A stretch of 64,000 nucleotides of DNA from Verticillium longisporum. Lineage: Eukaryota > Ascomycota > Sordariomycetes > Glomerellales > Plectosphaerellaceae. Positions 35,701 to 46,990 of the stretch are shown in pieces (positions within the stretch are counted from its first letter, which is position 1; each line of letters begins with the position of its first letter). Both the position numbers and the translations under genes were made by a program. The stretch lies in the NCBI GenBank assembly GCA_019188255.1, contig JAETXT010000006.1, forward strand, positions 4,898,001 to 4,962,000. Reading direction: 5' to 3'. The notes under the pieces are model-generated. The model did no database searches, was not told where the DNA came from, and was given only the letters and a program-made list of their open reading frames with translations.

Positions 35701-37033
35701 GACTTGTGTTCCTCGGATGACTTTTCTTCTCCAAGCCTTCCACGACGTGGGGCATTTCTTCTAGAACATCAGACTCTCTCCTTTGAGGCAACATCCCGGG
35801 AGCCGCAGCTCATTGATGACCCAAGGCTGCCTTGGAATCCCTTTTCCCTGTCTGGACCAGGGACTCTCCTCTCCTGTGCATGTGCCTCACGAGCGTGCCG
35901 CAGAGGCCATCGTACTTGACTAACGCACACCGATCCTAGTTTCACCATGACAACCACGGTGATGCGGACAAATCTCATGCCTTCAACCTGCCGAACCGTC
36001 ACTCGTGCTTGAATGTTCCTCGGCATCCCGGTTCGACACAGGTCGTCCCGACACGGGACACCTCTGCGAATTGGGGCACGGCTCTGTTCACCCTCCTCCC
36101 TGCCGCCTTCCGGCAACAAATCTCTCTTATTCTTGCCCTTCAATGGCCGAATCAACCTGCCGCTGCCGCCCTGGACTCTACGCAGAACCTACGCTCTTCG
36201 ACACTGACTCGCCATGTTGCATTTCCATCCATGGTCCGACATCTGCCAACGTGACGGCCGCCATGGTGCTCTTTAGCCATTCGAGGACATGCTTGTGCAT
36301 ACACCTACCTATGACAAGACGCGTCGAAGCTACTGTAGCTACGTACTCGTGAGCACAACAAGCAGCAGCGACAGGGGTCTCATTGACATGCGACTTTGAT
36401 CGCCATGCTTCGCCAAGGATAGGCGGTCCAAGTCGGAAGATGTACAGGCTCGGCGGAGGATGCCACGCACGGAGCTGCGAGGATGGGCCAGCTAATCAAA
36501 CCAGTAGGCGATTGACTTGACATGATATCCCACGCTTCCTACCTACACTCACCTGCCCGTCTCCAACTGTCTCTGCTGCCTGTACTGTACGGCATCTGTT
36601 TAGCAAGTTTCATTCGCCCGTCCCCTGCAAGTGTCTTCCCCCCCACCCCTTTCCCCTCAACCATCGCACGCACACACCCCAGCCCAAATTATGTCATGCA
36701 TCGTGGCATCGCGGTACCGGGGCCCTCACCTGTAAATTTGATGCGTGTTGTCTCCACCATCGAGACATGGCCGCAAGTTGCCCATATTCACTCACCGTCG
36801 CAGCTCGCCCTGTATATATAGGTCCTGGGCTGCTAAAGCCTGCCCATGAGGTGCGCTTGCTGCCCGACTGGGTACTGTGACCTGTACAACAACATGCTCC
36901 TCACCCAACCGCCTTCTCTTTCCACCTGTCCTTCGTGTCAGCGTTCTTCACTTTCAAGTCCATATTCGCTGTCGCGCCCGTCGATCCTGTCTTGCTCCCC
37001 TTCTCTGTCTCACATGATCCATTCAACTCCAGA
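32786..37033. other. Intergenic, 4.2 kb, no convincing gene
   Basis: The largest gap in the window. Frames of 70-210 codons occur, but none has a domain, a splice structure or a signal peptide I trust. It holds a small satellite at 33847-33898 (GCGAT repeated four times, then CATCTCA-type repeats). The right end is the chitinase promoter. Confidence 0.5.
33847..33898. repeat. Short tandem repeats, GCGAT x4 and CACATCT x3
   Basis: Read directly: (GCGAT)n followed by three near-identical CACATCT units. Simple microsatellite. Confidence 0.8.
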
Positions 37034-38287
37034 ATGAGCTCGTCTTCATCCTCGCGTAAACAGCGCAGAGGCAAGAGCATTTCAAAGCTCGCTTACACGA
37101 ACGCCGTCTATTTCCCCAACGAGAGAATATACCAAGGCGACACACCAGGAGCGCTCAACTATGGATACACCAATCATGTGTACTACGCTTTCGCAAATGT
37201 TTCTCCGGATGGTGGTGTTTTCGTGAGTCGGCTGGCTCACCACAGTTGGAACAACTCTTTACTGATTTCAACCCTCCCAGTTGAGCGATGAGTGGGCGGA
37301 TGCGGGGGCGCCGGTCGATGGCGTCCAAGGGGGCCTTGGGTCTCTCATGCATCTCAAACAACAGTACCCGCATCTACAGGTTGTTCTGTCCATTGGCGGC
37401 GGCAGTTCCTCGGCCATCTTTCCTGTCGTGGCCGCGAGCACTATCTGCAGAGATAATTTTGCGCGCTCAGCAAAAGGATTAGTTGATGCGTCTGGCCTAG
37501 ACGGCATTGACAGTAAGTCTGCAGTTCAAAACGACCAGCTAGGCCCCGGTGCTGACATTTGCTCAGTCGTGTGGGAGTATCCCTCAGACTCCCAGCAGGG
37601 CCACGACTTTCTGGCTCTGCTGGCGACAATACGTCTCCATCTACCAGAGGACCAATACTTACTCACCACTGCCCTACCGGCAAGCAGAATGGTGCTTCAG
37701 TACATCCCCTCCAGGCTTCGGCCGAGTATCTCGATTTCGTCAATCTCATGGCATACGACTTCTTCGGCACGTGGACGCCTAAGAGCGGACATCACTCCCA
37801 GTTGTACGCCCCTCAGAAGGACCAAGAATCTGGCGCTACGGGCGTGCAGTACCTGATCGCCAAGGGCGTGAATCCGGGGAAGGTTCTCCTCGGCATCCCG
37901 CTCTACGGGCGTAGTTTCCTGGGCGCAGCTGGGCCGGGCCACAAGTTCAGAGGGGGCGGTGGTGATAATGGCACATTCGAGTACAAGCAACTGCCGCGAA
38001 GCGGTACCAAGGAAACGATTGATAAGAAGTCCATCTCGGCGCAGTGCATCGGCGCTGATGGAGGATTCGTGAGCTATGACAACCCCGAGACTGTCAAGGC
38101 CAAGGCTCAGTTCTGCAAGCAAAAGGGGCTAGGGGTGAGCAGACGGACATGTCCAGACGTGGCGCTGACTGTGGTGCTTCGAGCTAACTTATGCCTGTAG
38201 GGCCTCTTCTATTGGAACGGACCGGCAGACGGCAAAGGGTCGCGCAGTCTTGTCGCGGCTGGCTTCCAAGCACTGCACTCTTCATGA
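37034..38287 (+). CDS. GH18 chitinase, frame-shifted and with an altered catalytic motif
   Basis: Exons 37034-37222, 37281-37512, 37567-38134 and 38201-38287 encode about 358 residues if one base is assumed missing. GH18 enzymes cleave chitin beta-1,4 bonds. Seen: NAVYFPNERIYQG start of the barrel, VVLSIGGGSSS (SxGG strand), the catalytic strand GLDGIDIVWEYP, LMAYDFFGTW, LLGIPLYGRSFLGA and FVSYDNPETVKAKAQF, ending GLFYWNGPADG. The general-acid Glu is present, but the Asp two residues before it in DxxDxDxE is Val. The frame shifts at a CCCC run (37706-37709); one extra C would give ALPASRMVLQYIPLQASAEY. No signal peptide, so an intracellular chitinase is inferred. Intron 2 is 54 nt and in frame. 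Either a sequence error or a decaying gene. Confidence 0.82.
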
Positions 38288-39749
38288 GGCCTCTAAGCGG
38301 CCCAACCTCGGGTTGATCCCATAGATCCGCCCCGACGGCCCTTGCTGGAAAAAAGCAGGACATTTGGGCTCTGTCGTGTAGACGAGCCAGGTATGCGCCA
38401 TCGAGATACAGACGCAATGACCGGCACTGCGTTGAACTGCTGGGACGGATTTTCAAAAAGGAGGCTGGCGATGGGAATCTATAGACGGACGGTTGCAAGG
38501 CGTTTTTTGGGGGGCGATACCAGGCGGCTCATTAACAAGCGAATCACAGCCACTTGGCTGCTGTACATGTTGCTTTGCTTTTGCGACAAACATCGGTTCT
38601 GAGGAAGAAGCGCATCGGGGCCACGGAAAGGGTACACGTATATCTACCCTGTTTGGCAACAACATTCCAGCGAAGGTATAGAAGGGAAAAGAGAGCCAAA
38701 TCGAACGACCTGGACTCAGGGGCCATGTCAGAATGGTGGTACAAACCTGCGGTTGCCGGTGGATAAAAACACTGTGAAAGTGCAGGGCCACATCTCCTTC
38801 GTCGCAGTGATATGCAATTGCATGAGGCCGTGATACTTGGCATGGTATAGCCCAGCTGCTGGAGATGCCACCCACAGTGGAGCTCGAGCTGTAGGACACG
38901 GCGGATAAATCCGCAATAGGCATCTCTGATTGAGTCTTCGGAAGGTGGCTCCCGACAACCTGGCCAAACGACAAAGGCAAATAGACGAGGGCCAGGTCTC
39001 GCACGGCTCGACGGTCAAATCTTTTTTTGCCCTGCTCGGGCTACTCGGCCGTTCTCGAGGCGGCGCCCTGCATCGTGTGGCGAACAGGGCGTTCCATGGT
39101 CAGTCAGTCAGCCGGCCTGCAGACCTGCAAGGCAGAGCGCACGAATGCAGGCCTGCATGAGGTAGGTACCTTAACCTACCTAGGCACGGCATTGGCATCG
39201 TCTTCTCTATTCATGGTCAGGTACGTGCCTCGTTGGAGGCTTGCTCTCCGACGCACTGGATGCCGACAGTGGCAGTTTGTTTTCGCTGGGGTCGTACGGC
39301 AGGTGATGGGGGCTTTTTCGTGTTCCTACGTCTGAGATGAGACATGTGATGCGTGGATGGAGCTTAACACGGTCTTGATCGCGTGGAAGCGGGCTCTTGG
39401 TGTGGGTGGAGGGCGCCTTGTATAGGGACTGTATCTAGGTATGTAATCACAGGCAGGTCACCGATTGGGTTGCGTGCCAAGGTCCCACACACGGCTGGCC
39501 GCCATTCCAGGCGGCAGTGACAGAGTGCCTTGTAGCTGGCTGGACCTGGAGCTCTAGCAGGCAGCACGTGCTGATAGCCGATAACAAGAGGCTACGTACT
39601 GATAGACCAAGCCAGCGTCTCATCGTCAGTAGAGCTTCAGTGCATTGGCAGCCCTGAGAATCAACGAACGAGACAGCAACAGGGCCCCCTCGTCATTTCC
39701 ACGCGTAGCAGCAGCAGCATTCGAATTCGGAGTTCCAGACATTGCGAAC
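38288..39749. other. Intergenic, 1.5 kb
   Basis: 3' flank of the chitinase and promoter of the Vps53 gene. It contains an inverted-repeat element, GGTAGGTACCTTAACCTACC, at 39161-39180. No gene supported. Confidence 0.55.
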
Positions 39750-42449
39750 ATGAATGGCGTAGCGCTCGATGATCCCACGTCGCTGGATGCTGGTCAGTAC
39801 CATCATGCCCTTGCGGGCTGCCTCCTGGGACTCCCCCTCCCTGGCTGACGAGCTCGCAGTTGACTACGACCCAATCGATCACTTGAATCTCCTCTTCTCT
39901 CACCCTTCGACCGTCACATCGATCAGCCGCGTTTCGCAAACCCTCCACGAACACAAGAATGACGTCTCCACCGACATTGCCGAGCTCGAGCTCGCCCAGG
40001 CCTACGGGCCCGATTCGAGCCTCGAGCGTATGCAGTCCGCCCAGTCCGAGCTCGTCCAGCTGTTCCGCAAGATCGTGACGGAGAGGTCGCGAGCCATCGA
40101 GTCGGAGCAGAACATTACATCGATGTCGGCCGACAACAAGCGCCTCGACGGCACGAAGGGCAACCTCACCCTCAGAATGACGGCCCTCAAGCGCCTGCAG
40201 ATGCTGACGACGGCCTACGAGCAGCTGCAGGGCCACGCGCGGACGCGGCAGTACCGCGAGTGCGCGAGCCTCTTGCAGGCCGTGCTGCAGCTCATGAAGC
40301 ACTTCAACAGCTACCGCAGCATCGAGCAGATTGCGACGCTGAGCCGCGGCGTGTCGGAGCTGCAGCGGACGCTGCTGGAGCAGGTGTGCGAGGACTTTGA
40401 GCTGGCGTTCGCCAAGGACGAGGTGTCTGCGCGGCGGGGCACGCTCGTCGAGGCCTGCCACGTCATGGACGCCCTCGGCGACGCCGCGCGGTCGAGGCTC
40501 ATGACGTGGTACGTGAACACGGAACTGCGCGAGTACCGACAGGTGTTCCGGGGCAACGACGAGGCGGGCAGCCTCGACAACATCGGCCGGCGCTATGCGT
40601 GGTTCAAACGCATGCTCAAGACGCACGACGACGAGCACGCCGCCATCTTCCCCCGCACTGGCGCGCCAACGAGATGCTGGCCATGGCCTTTTGCGACGGC
40701 ACGCGGGAGGACTTCAAGGGCATCCTGGAGCGGAGCATGCGCCGGACCGAGGGCCCCAAGCTCGACGTCAACCTGCTGCTGAGCTGCCTGCAGGAGACGC
40801 TCGACTTTGAGCACGGGCTCGAGAGGCGCTTCGCCGACGGGCCCAGGGCCAGCATCGACACGCTGAGCTCGGCCGACGACCGGGCCTCCAACTTTCACGG
40901 CTCCATCTCGGCGGCCTTTGAGCCGTACCTGAGCTTGTGGGTCGAGAGCCAGGACAGGCAGCTCGCCGCCATGATTCCCAAGTACCGCAGCCAGCCGCTG
41001 CTCCCCGCGGACGAAGAGTTCACGCCGCAGGCCGTCATGCCCTCGGCCATTGAACTCTTCCACTTGTACAAACTCTCGCTGTCACAGTGCGCCAAGCTGT
41101 CTACGAGCGACCGCCTCCTCGACCTCGCCAAGACGCTCGCCAAGTACCTCGACGAGTACGCGCAGCAGGTGCTGCTCAGCTTCCTCTCGAGCGGAGGCGC
41201 GCAGGGTCCGCCGCTGCAGGACATAGTCATGGTCATGAACACGGCGGATTTTTGGTCAACAAACGCGAATCAGCTCGAGGAGAACATCAGGAAGCGCATC
41301 GACCCAGAGTTCAGGGACAGAGTCGACCTCTCGTCGCAGGCCGATGCCTTTCTGGGCGTCGCCAGCGCCGCCGTCCTGGCGCTCGTGCGCACCGTCGAGC
41401 AGGAGTGCGCGGGCGCGTGGCGCGAGATGCGCAACACGAACTGGGGCGCCATGGAAAGCGTGGGGGATCAGAGCTCCTACGTCGGCGAGCTTCTCCGGGC
41501 CGTCAACGGCAAGGCCGAGGCGATTTTGGGGCTCGTCGTCAAGCAGCAGTACGCGAGGGCGTTCTGCGACAACTTGGTGGACCACATGGCGTCGGCGTAC
41601 ATTGCCAACATTGTGCAGTGTAAGCCGGTGACCGAGGTGGCTGCCGAACAGGTACGTCGAATCGTTTATCTGGTATAGGCGTGTGCTTCCCCGTGTCAAG
41701 AGCTGACTCGTGGGCAGATGCTCCTCGACAAGTACGTCATGACCAAGGCGTTTGAAGGGCTGCTGTCGTTCCACAACAAGTCGGGCGAGGCGCAGGCGCC
41801 GCCGGCGAGCTTCGTCAAGCGGGTGGCGCACACGATGAACCGCATCGACCCGCTGCTCAAGACGCTCCAGGTGCGGCCCTCGCCGCCCGAGGGCCTCGTG
41901 CAGGCGTACCTCATCCACATTGCCGACCGGTCGGACGTCAACTTCAAGAAGATTCTCGACCTCAAGGCGGTGCGCAAGCAGGACCAGGCGCACCTCCTCG
42001 AGCTCTTTGGCATCCACCGCGACAGCAAGGCGAACGACGGCAAGCTCGCGCAGAACAGCCCGCTGCTGACGCCGCTGCTGGCGAGCCAGAGCATGAGCGG
42101 CGGCGGCCACGGCGGCGGCGGTGCCGGGACGGTCACGGGGGTCGCCGGGGCGTCGATCAACACGGCGAGCTCGGCGCTGTCGGCGGCGGGCAGCAGCGCC
42201 ACTGCGATGGCCGGGTTGCAGGGCAAGTTTGACGCGACGAGCCTCGGCGAGAAGCTCCTCAGCGCGGCGCGGGATCTGGGCCAGGGCGGCGTCGTCGGCG
42301 AGAAGGGCGCCGGGGGGTCTGGCGTCGTCGCGGCGGAGAAGGCGATGAACGAGAATCTCAAGAACTTTGGCAAGTTCTTCCGGCGAGACCTGGGAGGATT
42401 CGGCGCGCGGTTTGGGAAGCGGGATGGCGCTGACGAGGGGCAGCGGTAG
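39750..42449 (+). CDS. vps53: Vps53, GARP tethering-complex subunit (one-base frame shift in exon 2)
   Basis: Exons 39750-39792, 39860-41651 and 41718-42449 encode about 855 residues once one base is allowed for. Vps53 is a core subunit of GARP, which tethers endosome-derived vesicles at the trans-Golgi. Family landmarks: YDPIDHLNLLFSHPSTVTSI, NLTLRMTALKRLQMLTTAYE, RQYRECASLLQAVLQLMKHF, LREYRQVFRGNDEAGSLDNI, then NEMLAMAFCDGTREDFKGIL, FEPYLSLWVESQDRQLAAMI and VRPSPPEGLVQAYLIHIADR. The frame shifts in a CCCCC run at 40650-40654; one more C gives the expected AAIFPPHWRANEML. No other lesion is seen over 2.5 kb, so a sequencing error is the likely cause. The tail after residue 750 is Gly/Ala-rich and low-complexity. 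Confidence 0.93.
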
Positions 42450-43301
42450 GCAGACGGACAGCATCAGGAGTCAGGTTAGCATTTGGTGGAGCGACAGAGA
42501 GCAGCCGCCCTTCTTGGGCATGGGGCTTGGCGTTGGACAACCGCCGCTCGTGCATCGTTATTGACATGATCTCCATGGTTTGGGGTTTATCCAGTGCCGT
42601 CCCTACCAAACGGGTCCTTGATCCTTTCCTTGATCCTTGATCCTTTCCTTGATCCTTGATCCTTTCCTTGATCCTTGATCCTTTCCTTGATCCTTGATCA
42701 TTTCCTTTGCTTCTCGAGCTTCTCCCTTGGGCCAGCCCACGTCAGGGATTGAACGTCAACCGAGGCTCGGCCGAGCAACCGATGAAATGCAGAGATGAGG
42801 CGAGATGAGTAAGCTGGTGCATTATTCAGCCCCCACCTCGAATCTGGAATTCGAGGGACCTATGGCGATGGACAGGCGCGGGCCATGGATCACGGTCGAT
42901 AGGCGCAGAAGAGTAGGACATGCCGAGCGCCCGATCGCGGGGCAATTCTCAAGGTAGGTCCTTGGAAAGGGAAAATCCCCCTCAGTCGGTTCATTTTTAG
43001 GTAGTGTCATTACACCTTGGCTTCCCAGACCCTTCGATTCCTCGAGACCGCCCAATCCGTGTCTGACATGCCCATTTCGCGCGCTCGAGCTTTTTCTTCC
43101 TTCCTTTCTGTCCTTCTTCCCACCACCTTCGATCCCATCCACGCGACCTCGTAACGGCGTGGACGACGAACGCGCACCGCGAAACTGTTTTCTTCCGCCT
43201 TTCGACGGACCCTGCGAGCCAGCGCCGGTGGACTTTCCTTCGCGGCCACCGCCACGACCCTTCAGAAGAACACCGCCAAGCCGAGCATTGCCGCCAGAAG
43301 C
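42450..43301. other. Intergenic, 0.85 kb, with minisatellite
   Basis: 3' flank of Vps53, the 19-bp minisatellite and the promoter of the thioredoxin reductase gene. No gene seen. Confidence 0.55.
42613..42706. repeat. 19-bp minisatellite, about 4.8 copies
   Basis: The unit CTTGATCCTTTCCTTGATC is repeated head to tail with almost no divergence; the last copy has CATTTCC. Within the unit CTTGATC occurs twice, so the array may have grown from a shorter duplication. Confidence 0.9.
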
Positions 43302-44586
43302 ATGCATAGCAAGATTGTCAGTATGTGGTTGTCTGTCCCGTCTCGGTCGCCTGTCGCTCCACCTCTCTCTCTCTCTCTGTGCTGTCTCTCTGCTAGATAT
43401 GAAGACGCGACGAGAGAGGGAGGAGGAGGAGGGGCATTACCAGGCCCTCTTGCGATATCTTGTACTGACAGAAACGAAAAGTCATCGGCTCAGGCCCTGC
43501 GGCCCACACCGCTGCCGTCTATCTCGCGCGTGCCGACATGAAGCGTGAGTTCCTTCGTGCTCGCTCTCCGTGCACCAGTGGCCACGTACTGACTCGAAAT
43601 CCCTGCAGCCGTGCTCTACGAGGGCTTCCTCGCCAACGGCATCGCCGCCGGCGGCCAGCTCACGACGACGACCGATGTCGAGAACTTCCCCGGCTTCCCC
43701 GACGGCATCATGGGCCAGGAGCTCATGGACAAGATGCGCGCCCAGTCGGTGCGCTTCGGCACCGAAATCGTCTCCGAGACGGTCGCCACGCTCGACCTCT
43801 CGCAGCGGCCCTTCCGCTACTCCCTCGAGTGGTCGCCCGACACGACGCACACGGCCGACGCTATCATCCTGGCGACCGGCGCCTCGGCCCGCCGTCTCGG
43901 CATCCCCGGCGAGGACAAGTACTGGCAGAACGGCATCTCGGCCTGCGCCGTCTGCGACGGCGCCGTGCCCATCTACCGCAACAAGCCCCTCGTCGTCGTC
44001 GGCGGCGGCGACTCGGCCGCCGAGGAGGCCCTCTTCCTGACCAAGTACGGCAGCCACGTCACCGTCCTCGTGCGCCGCGACGTCCTGCGCGCCAGCGCCA
44101 TCATGGCCAAGCGCCTGCTCGGCCACCCCAAGGTCACCGTCCGCTTCCACAGCGGCGCCAAGGAGGTCAAGGGTGACGACAAGGGCCTCATGTCCCACCT
44201 CGTCGTCCACGACACCCGCACCGGCGCCGAGGAGACGGTCGAGGCCAACGGCCTCTTCTACGCCATCGGCCACGTCCCCGCCACGAGCCTCGTCAAGGGC
44301 CAGCTCGACACGGACGACGAGGGCTACGTCATCACCCAGCCCGGCACCCCGCTCACCAACATTGAGGGCGTCTTTGCCGCTGGCGACGTCCAGGACAAGC
44401 GCTACAGGCAGGCCATCACCAGCGCCGGTACGATTTTCTTCTTCTCCTCCTCCTCCTTCTGTGACATGTGCAGACGCATGCTGACACGACACAGGGTCCG
44501 GATGCCAGGCCGCGCTCGATGCCGAAAAGTACATCTCCGAGATGGAGGACCCCAACCTCAAGGACGTCGTCAACCACGCCCGGTGA
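43302..44586 (+). CDS. Thioredoxin reductase (NADPH)
   Basis: Four exons (43302-43320, 43482-43544, 43609-44427, 44495-44586) encode 330 residues. The low-molecular-weight flavoenzyme passes electrons from NADPH through FAD and a disulfide to thioredoxin. Seen: FAD motif [20 protein letters not shown] spanning the first splice, [17 protein letters not shown], redox centre CAVCDG near residue 140, NADPH motif [20 protein letters not shown], and [20 protein letters not shown] followed by [19 protein letters not shown] across the last splice. The first exon is only 19 nt, a conserved oddity that hides the true start; intron 1 is the longest (161 nt). Reading frame intact. Highly conserved and probably essential. 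Confidence 0.97.
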
Positions 44587-45118
44587 CTGGGTTCGCATCT
44601 TTGACGGGTTTAGCGTATAGAGCTGCTAGAGCGGCACATGATAGACAAGACCAAGATGAAGCTGCAAAAGAATATCAAGAAAGTATTGCTCAATGTCGCT
44701 GCCATCAGTCTTCACGAGCTGGCTTGCACTGGCGCGATTCATGACTCGGCCTGTCAAGACGGCATCAGTTCTTTCCTACCCGTGGATAAGCGATTTCTTC
44801 GTGCTGTGGGGGTGAACTCCATCGTGTGCGAGAGACGTTGGACTGACTGCATCTCAATCTGCGAGAGGGCAGCAGTTTGCAGTAACGTGACCGCTCGACA
44901 GTTTTTCCGGTCGTCTTCTCTCGATGACACTGCTCGCTTATTTTCCGTTGTTTCCTCACCGGCACACCGCGCATCTCGATTACTTGCCACGCGAACAGAT
45001 GTCCGAAGGAAGGAAAGAGGCTATGGCATGTGCGAAAGCGGCCTGGAGCTCACCCAGCCCCTAACCCCTGAATCTGCGGAGATAGCATGCTTGTACACTC
45101 ACTGACCGCATCACCAGC
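44587..45118. other. Intergenic, 0.5 kb
   Basis: 3' flank of the thioredoxin reductase gene. No supported gene; the 155-codon frame here has no recognisable feature. Confidence 0.5.
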
Positions 45119-45235
45119 ACATACGACTGCACGAATGAGAAAACTCGTGATTCTCTGTCCTCCTAGCAATAAACTAACAAGACCGGACTAGTAGCTTGTT
45201 GGGTGACCACTCATGAATATCCGGTGTTGCATATC
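45119..45235 (+). pseudogene. Degenerate 5S rRNA gene copy
   Basis: The segment follows ascomycete 5S rRNA end to end: ACATACGAC at the 5' end, GAAAACTCGTGATTCTCTGT in the first third, CCGGACTAGTAG, TGGGTGACCAC and GAATATCCGGTGTTGCAT at the 3' end. Length is about 117 nt as expected. The internal promoter region and helix I carry several changes (3' arm GTTGCATAT no longer pairs fully with ACATACGAC) and no T-run terminator follows, so it looks like a dead, possibly RIP-affected copy. In Neurospora and relatives 5S genes are dispersed singly, as here. Confidence 0.68.
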
Positions 45236-46918
45236 TCGGTTCTGCATTACCTTCTGGCTACTGCTTCTGGGGTAAGGGCTGACCACTGGTTGTGGCGAGA
45301 ACCGCTGTGCGGATAAGCCATGCTCTTCATTCGCCTTTACATGCACAAATCTTTCTGAATCTTCATTTGTGTCGGTATTGGTAAGAAGGCAACTTTGCCT
45401 TGTTGAGGTTGGTCAGCTGTGGAAGAGCGCTGGTTCTGAGACCTGGGGGTGTCGGCAGGAAACGTCAGCAAGCTTCTCGCGAGCTTACCGTGGTCCTTCT
45501 GGCAGTTCCTTACATGAATTCCATCTTTCCAAGGGGGTAGGGCGCTTGTACCCCTACTTCACTGTGAGCAACAATGTAGATCCGAGACATGCTCTGCCTG
45601 CCTGTGTCGAGGGACCTTCGCATGGTCATTCGGCAGCGTTCTTTCGGCATGCACGAGAGGCATCCAGCTTGACAGCATCTGCACTCATCTGATCGACAGA
45701 CTCGCCCATGGTGTAACGTCATCTCGTCGAACGAGTCCTTGACTGCAAGCTGTCAAGACCTTGATAGCCGAGTCCACAAACCTGAATGACCTTGACGATC
45801 CGCTGACCAAAGGCCACTGTGCAGCCGGCGGACACCCACAGCTACAGTTCAATTCACCCCAATGAGGGTACACATCACTACTCCAACACGGACGTGCTTC
45901 CGACGCTACAGTACGTTGCCCTGCCTCTGGTTAGTGGCAAGGAAGACGTGCGATCAAGGTTCGAGCCTACAGACAGCCCTGATGACGACCTGTCCACGGT
46001 CATCACGAGCTTCACGATGCCAGCAAGTGCCACGATGCTGGCGAGCTTCGCGATGAAAGGCGTCTTTGCCTTGCTTATCACGTTGCGTGCCGTGACGGAG
46101 AGGTTGCCGCGTAAGTGATCTCCCGGCTCTGGCGAAGACGGCAACTGTGGCACACCAACTTGCCACAGCATGTTCTCCTTGAGCGCCACAGAAAATGGGG
46201 CACAGAGATGAATGGTCTCGCAGAGTTGGTGCCTTGATTCGGACGGACAGGACCTTGTAGACATTTGGGCTGCCGTTCTGAAGCCCAACATTCGGCCGTA
46301 CCAGCAACAAAGCATACCGGACAAGAGATCATCCCGTATTTCTGTCTACAGTTCTTCAGGTTCTGCCAATGATGCTGAGAGGAGCAGTAGCTCTAACCTG
46401 CCGAAGGCCTACTTTGTAAGATGAGGCATCATGACGGTCATTGCTTTTACGGTGGCGGCCGTATTCAAACCAGACTCCATGGACACGAAAATCATATGCT
46501 AACCGATGGGCATTTCTGACGTTGCCTAGCAAGGATGACTGCAAGGGCGGGCCGTCTCCTGTGAAACCCTGACCACATGTGGTGATCGAAACCTTGGTAA
46601 GCTGGCGAATGAAGACATTGTGGCGAGGAAGCGGCAGGGGAGCACAATTAAGCTTTTGAGCAAGCGATGATCCCAACGTGTCTGAAGACTGGAGATCGCA
46701 CGTATCATTTCGTTGCTACTGGGGTTGCAGGTCAACATATTTGCTCCATGCCCGCTGGTACACGTGTTTGTCCGTTTTTGATATGGCAAGCCTGCGCTCG
46801 CCGCTCAGATCCGGAGACCAAGTTGACAAAGTTGCGAACGAACAAAGAGTGCAACAAGCGCGCCGATTAAAAAAAAATGTCTCTACAGCGTTTCGTTGCC
46901 CGCGAGAGCAAAAGAGAT
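45236..46918. other. Intergenic, 1.7 kb
   Basis: No supported gene. Less GC-rich than the coding regions. Frames of 100-150 codons overlap in several phases and look like chance. Confidence 0.5.
46910..46913 (-). terminator. Pol III terminator of tRNA-Asp
   Basis: Four T on the minus strand begin five bases past the tRNA-Asp 3' end. Confidence 0.6.
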
Positions 46919-46990
46919 CTTCCGATCGGGGAATTGAACCCCGGTCCCCGGCGTGACAAGCCGATATCCTAACCACTAGACTAATCGGAA
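46919..46990 (-). tRNA. tRNA-Asp (GTC)
   Basis: 72 nt, intronless. Acceptor stem TTCCGAT pairs perfectly with ATCGGAA, discriminator G73. D arm GTCTAGTGGTTAGGAT, anticodon loop TTGTCAC (anticodon GTC), T arm CGGGG-TTCAATT-CCCCG. The G73 discriminator and GTC anticodon are the Asp identity elements. Confidence 0.95.

Noticed and set aside
41256..42464. 402-codon antisense frame over Vps53
   Set aside because: Shadow frame of the same kind; no recognisable product.
42613..42706. CRISPR-like array
   Set aside because: Units are directly adjacent without unique spacers, and this is a eukaryote; it is a minisatellite.
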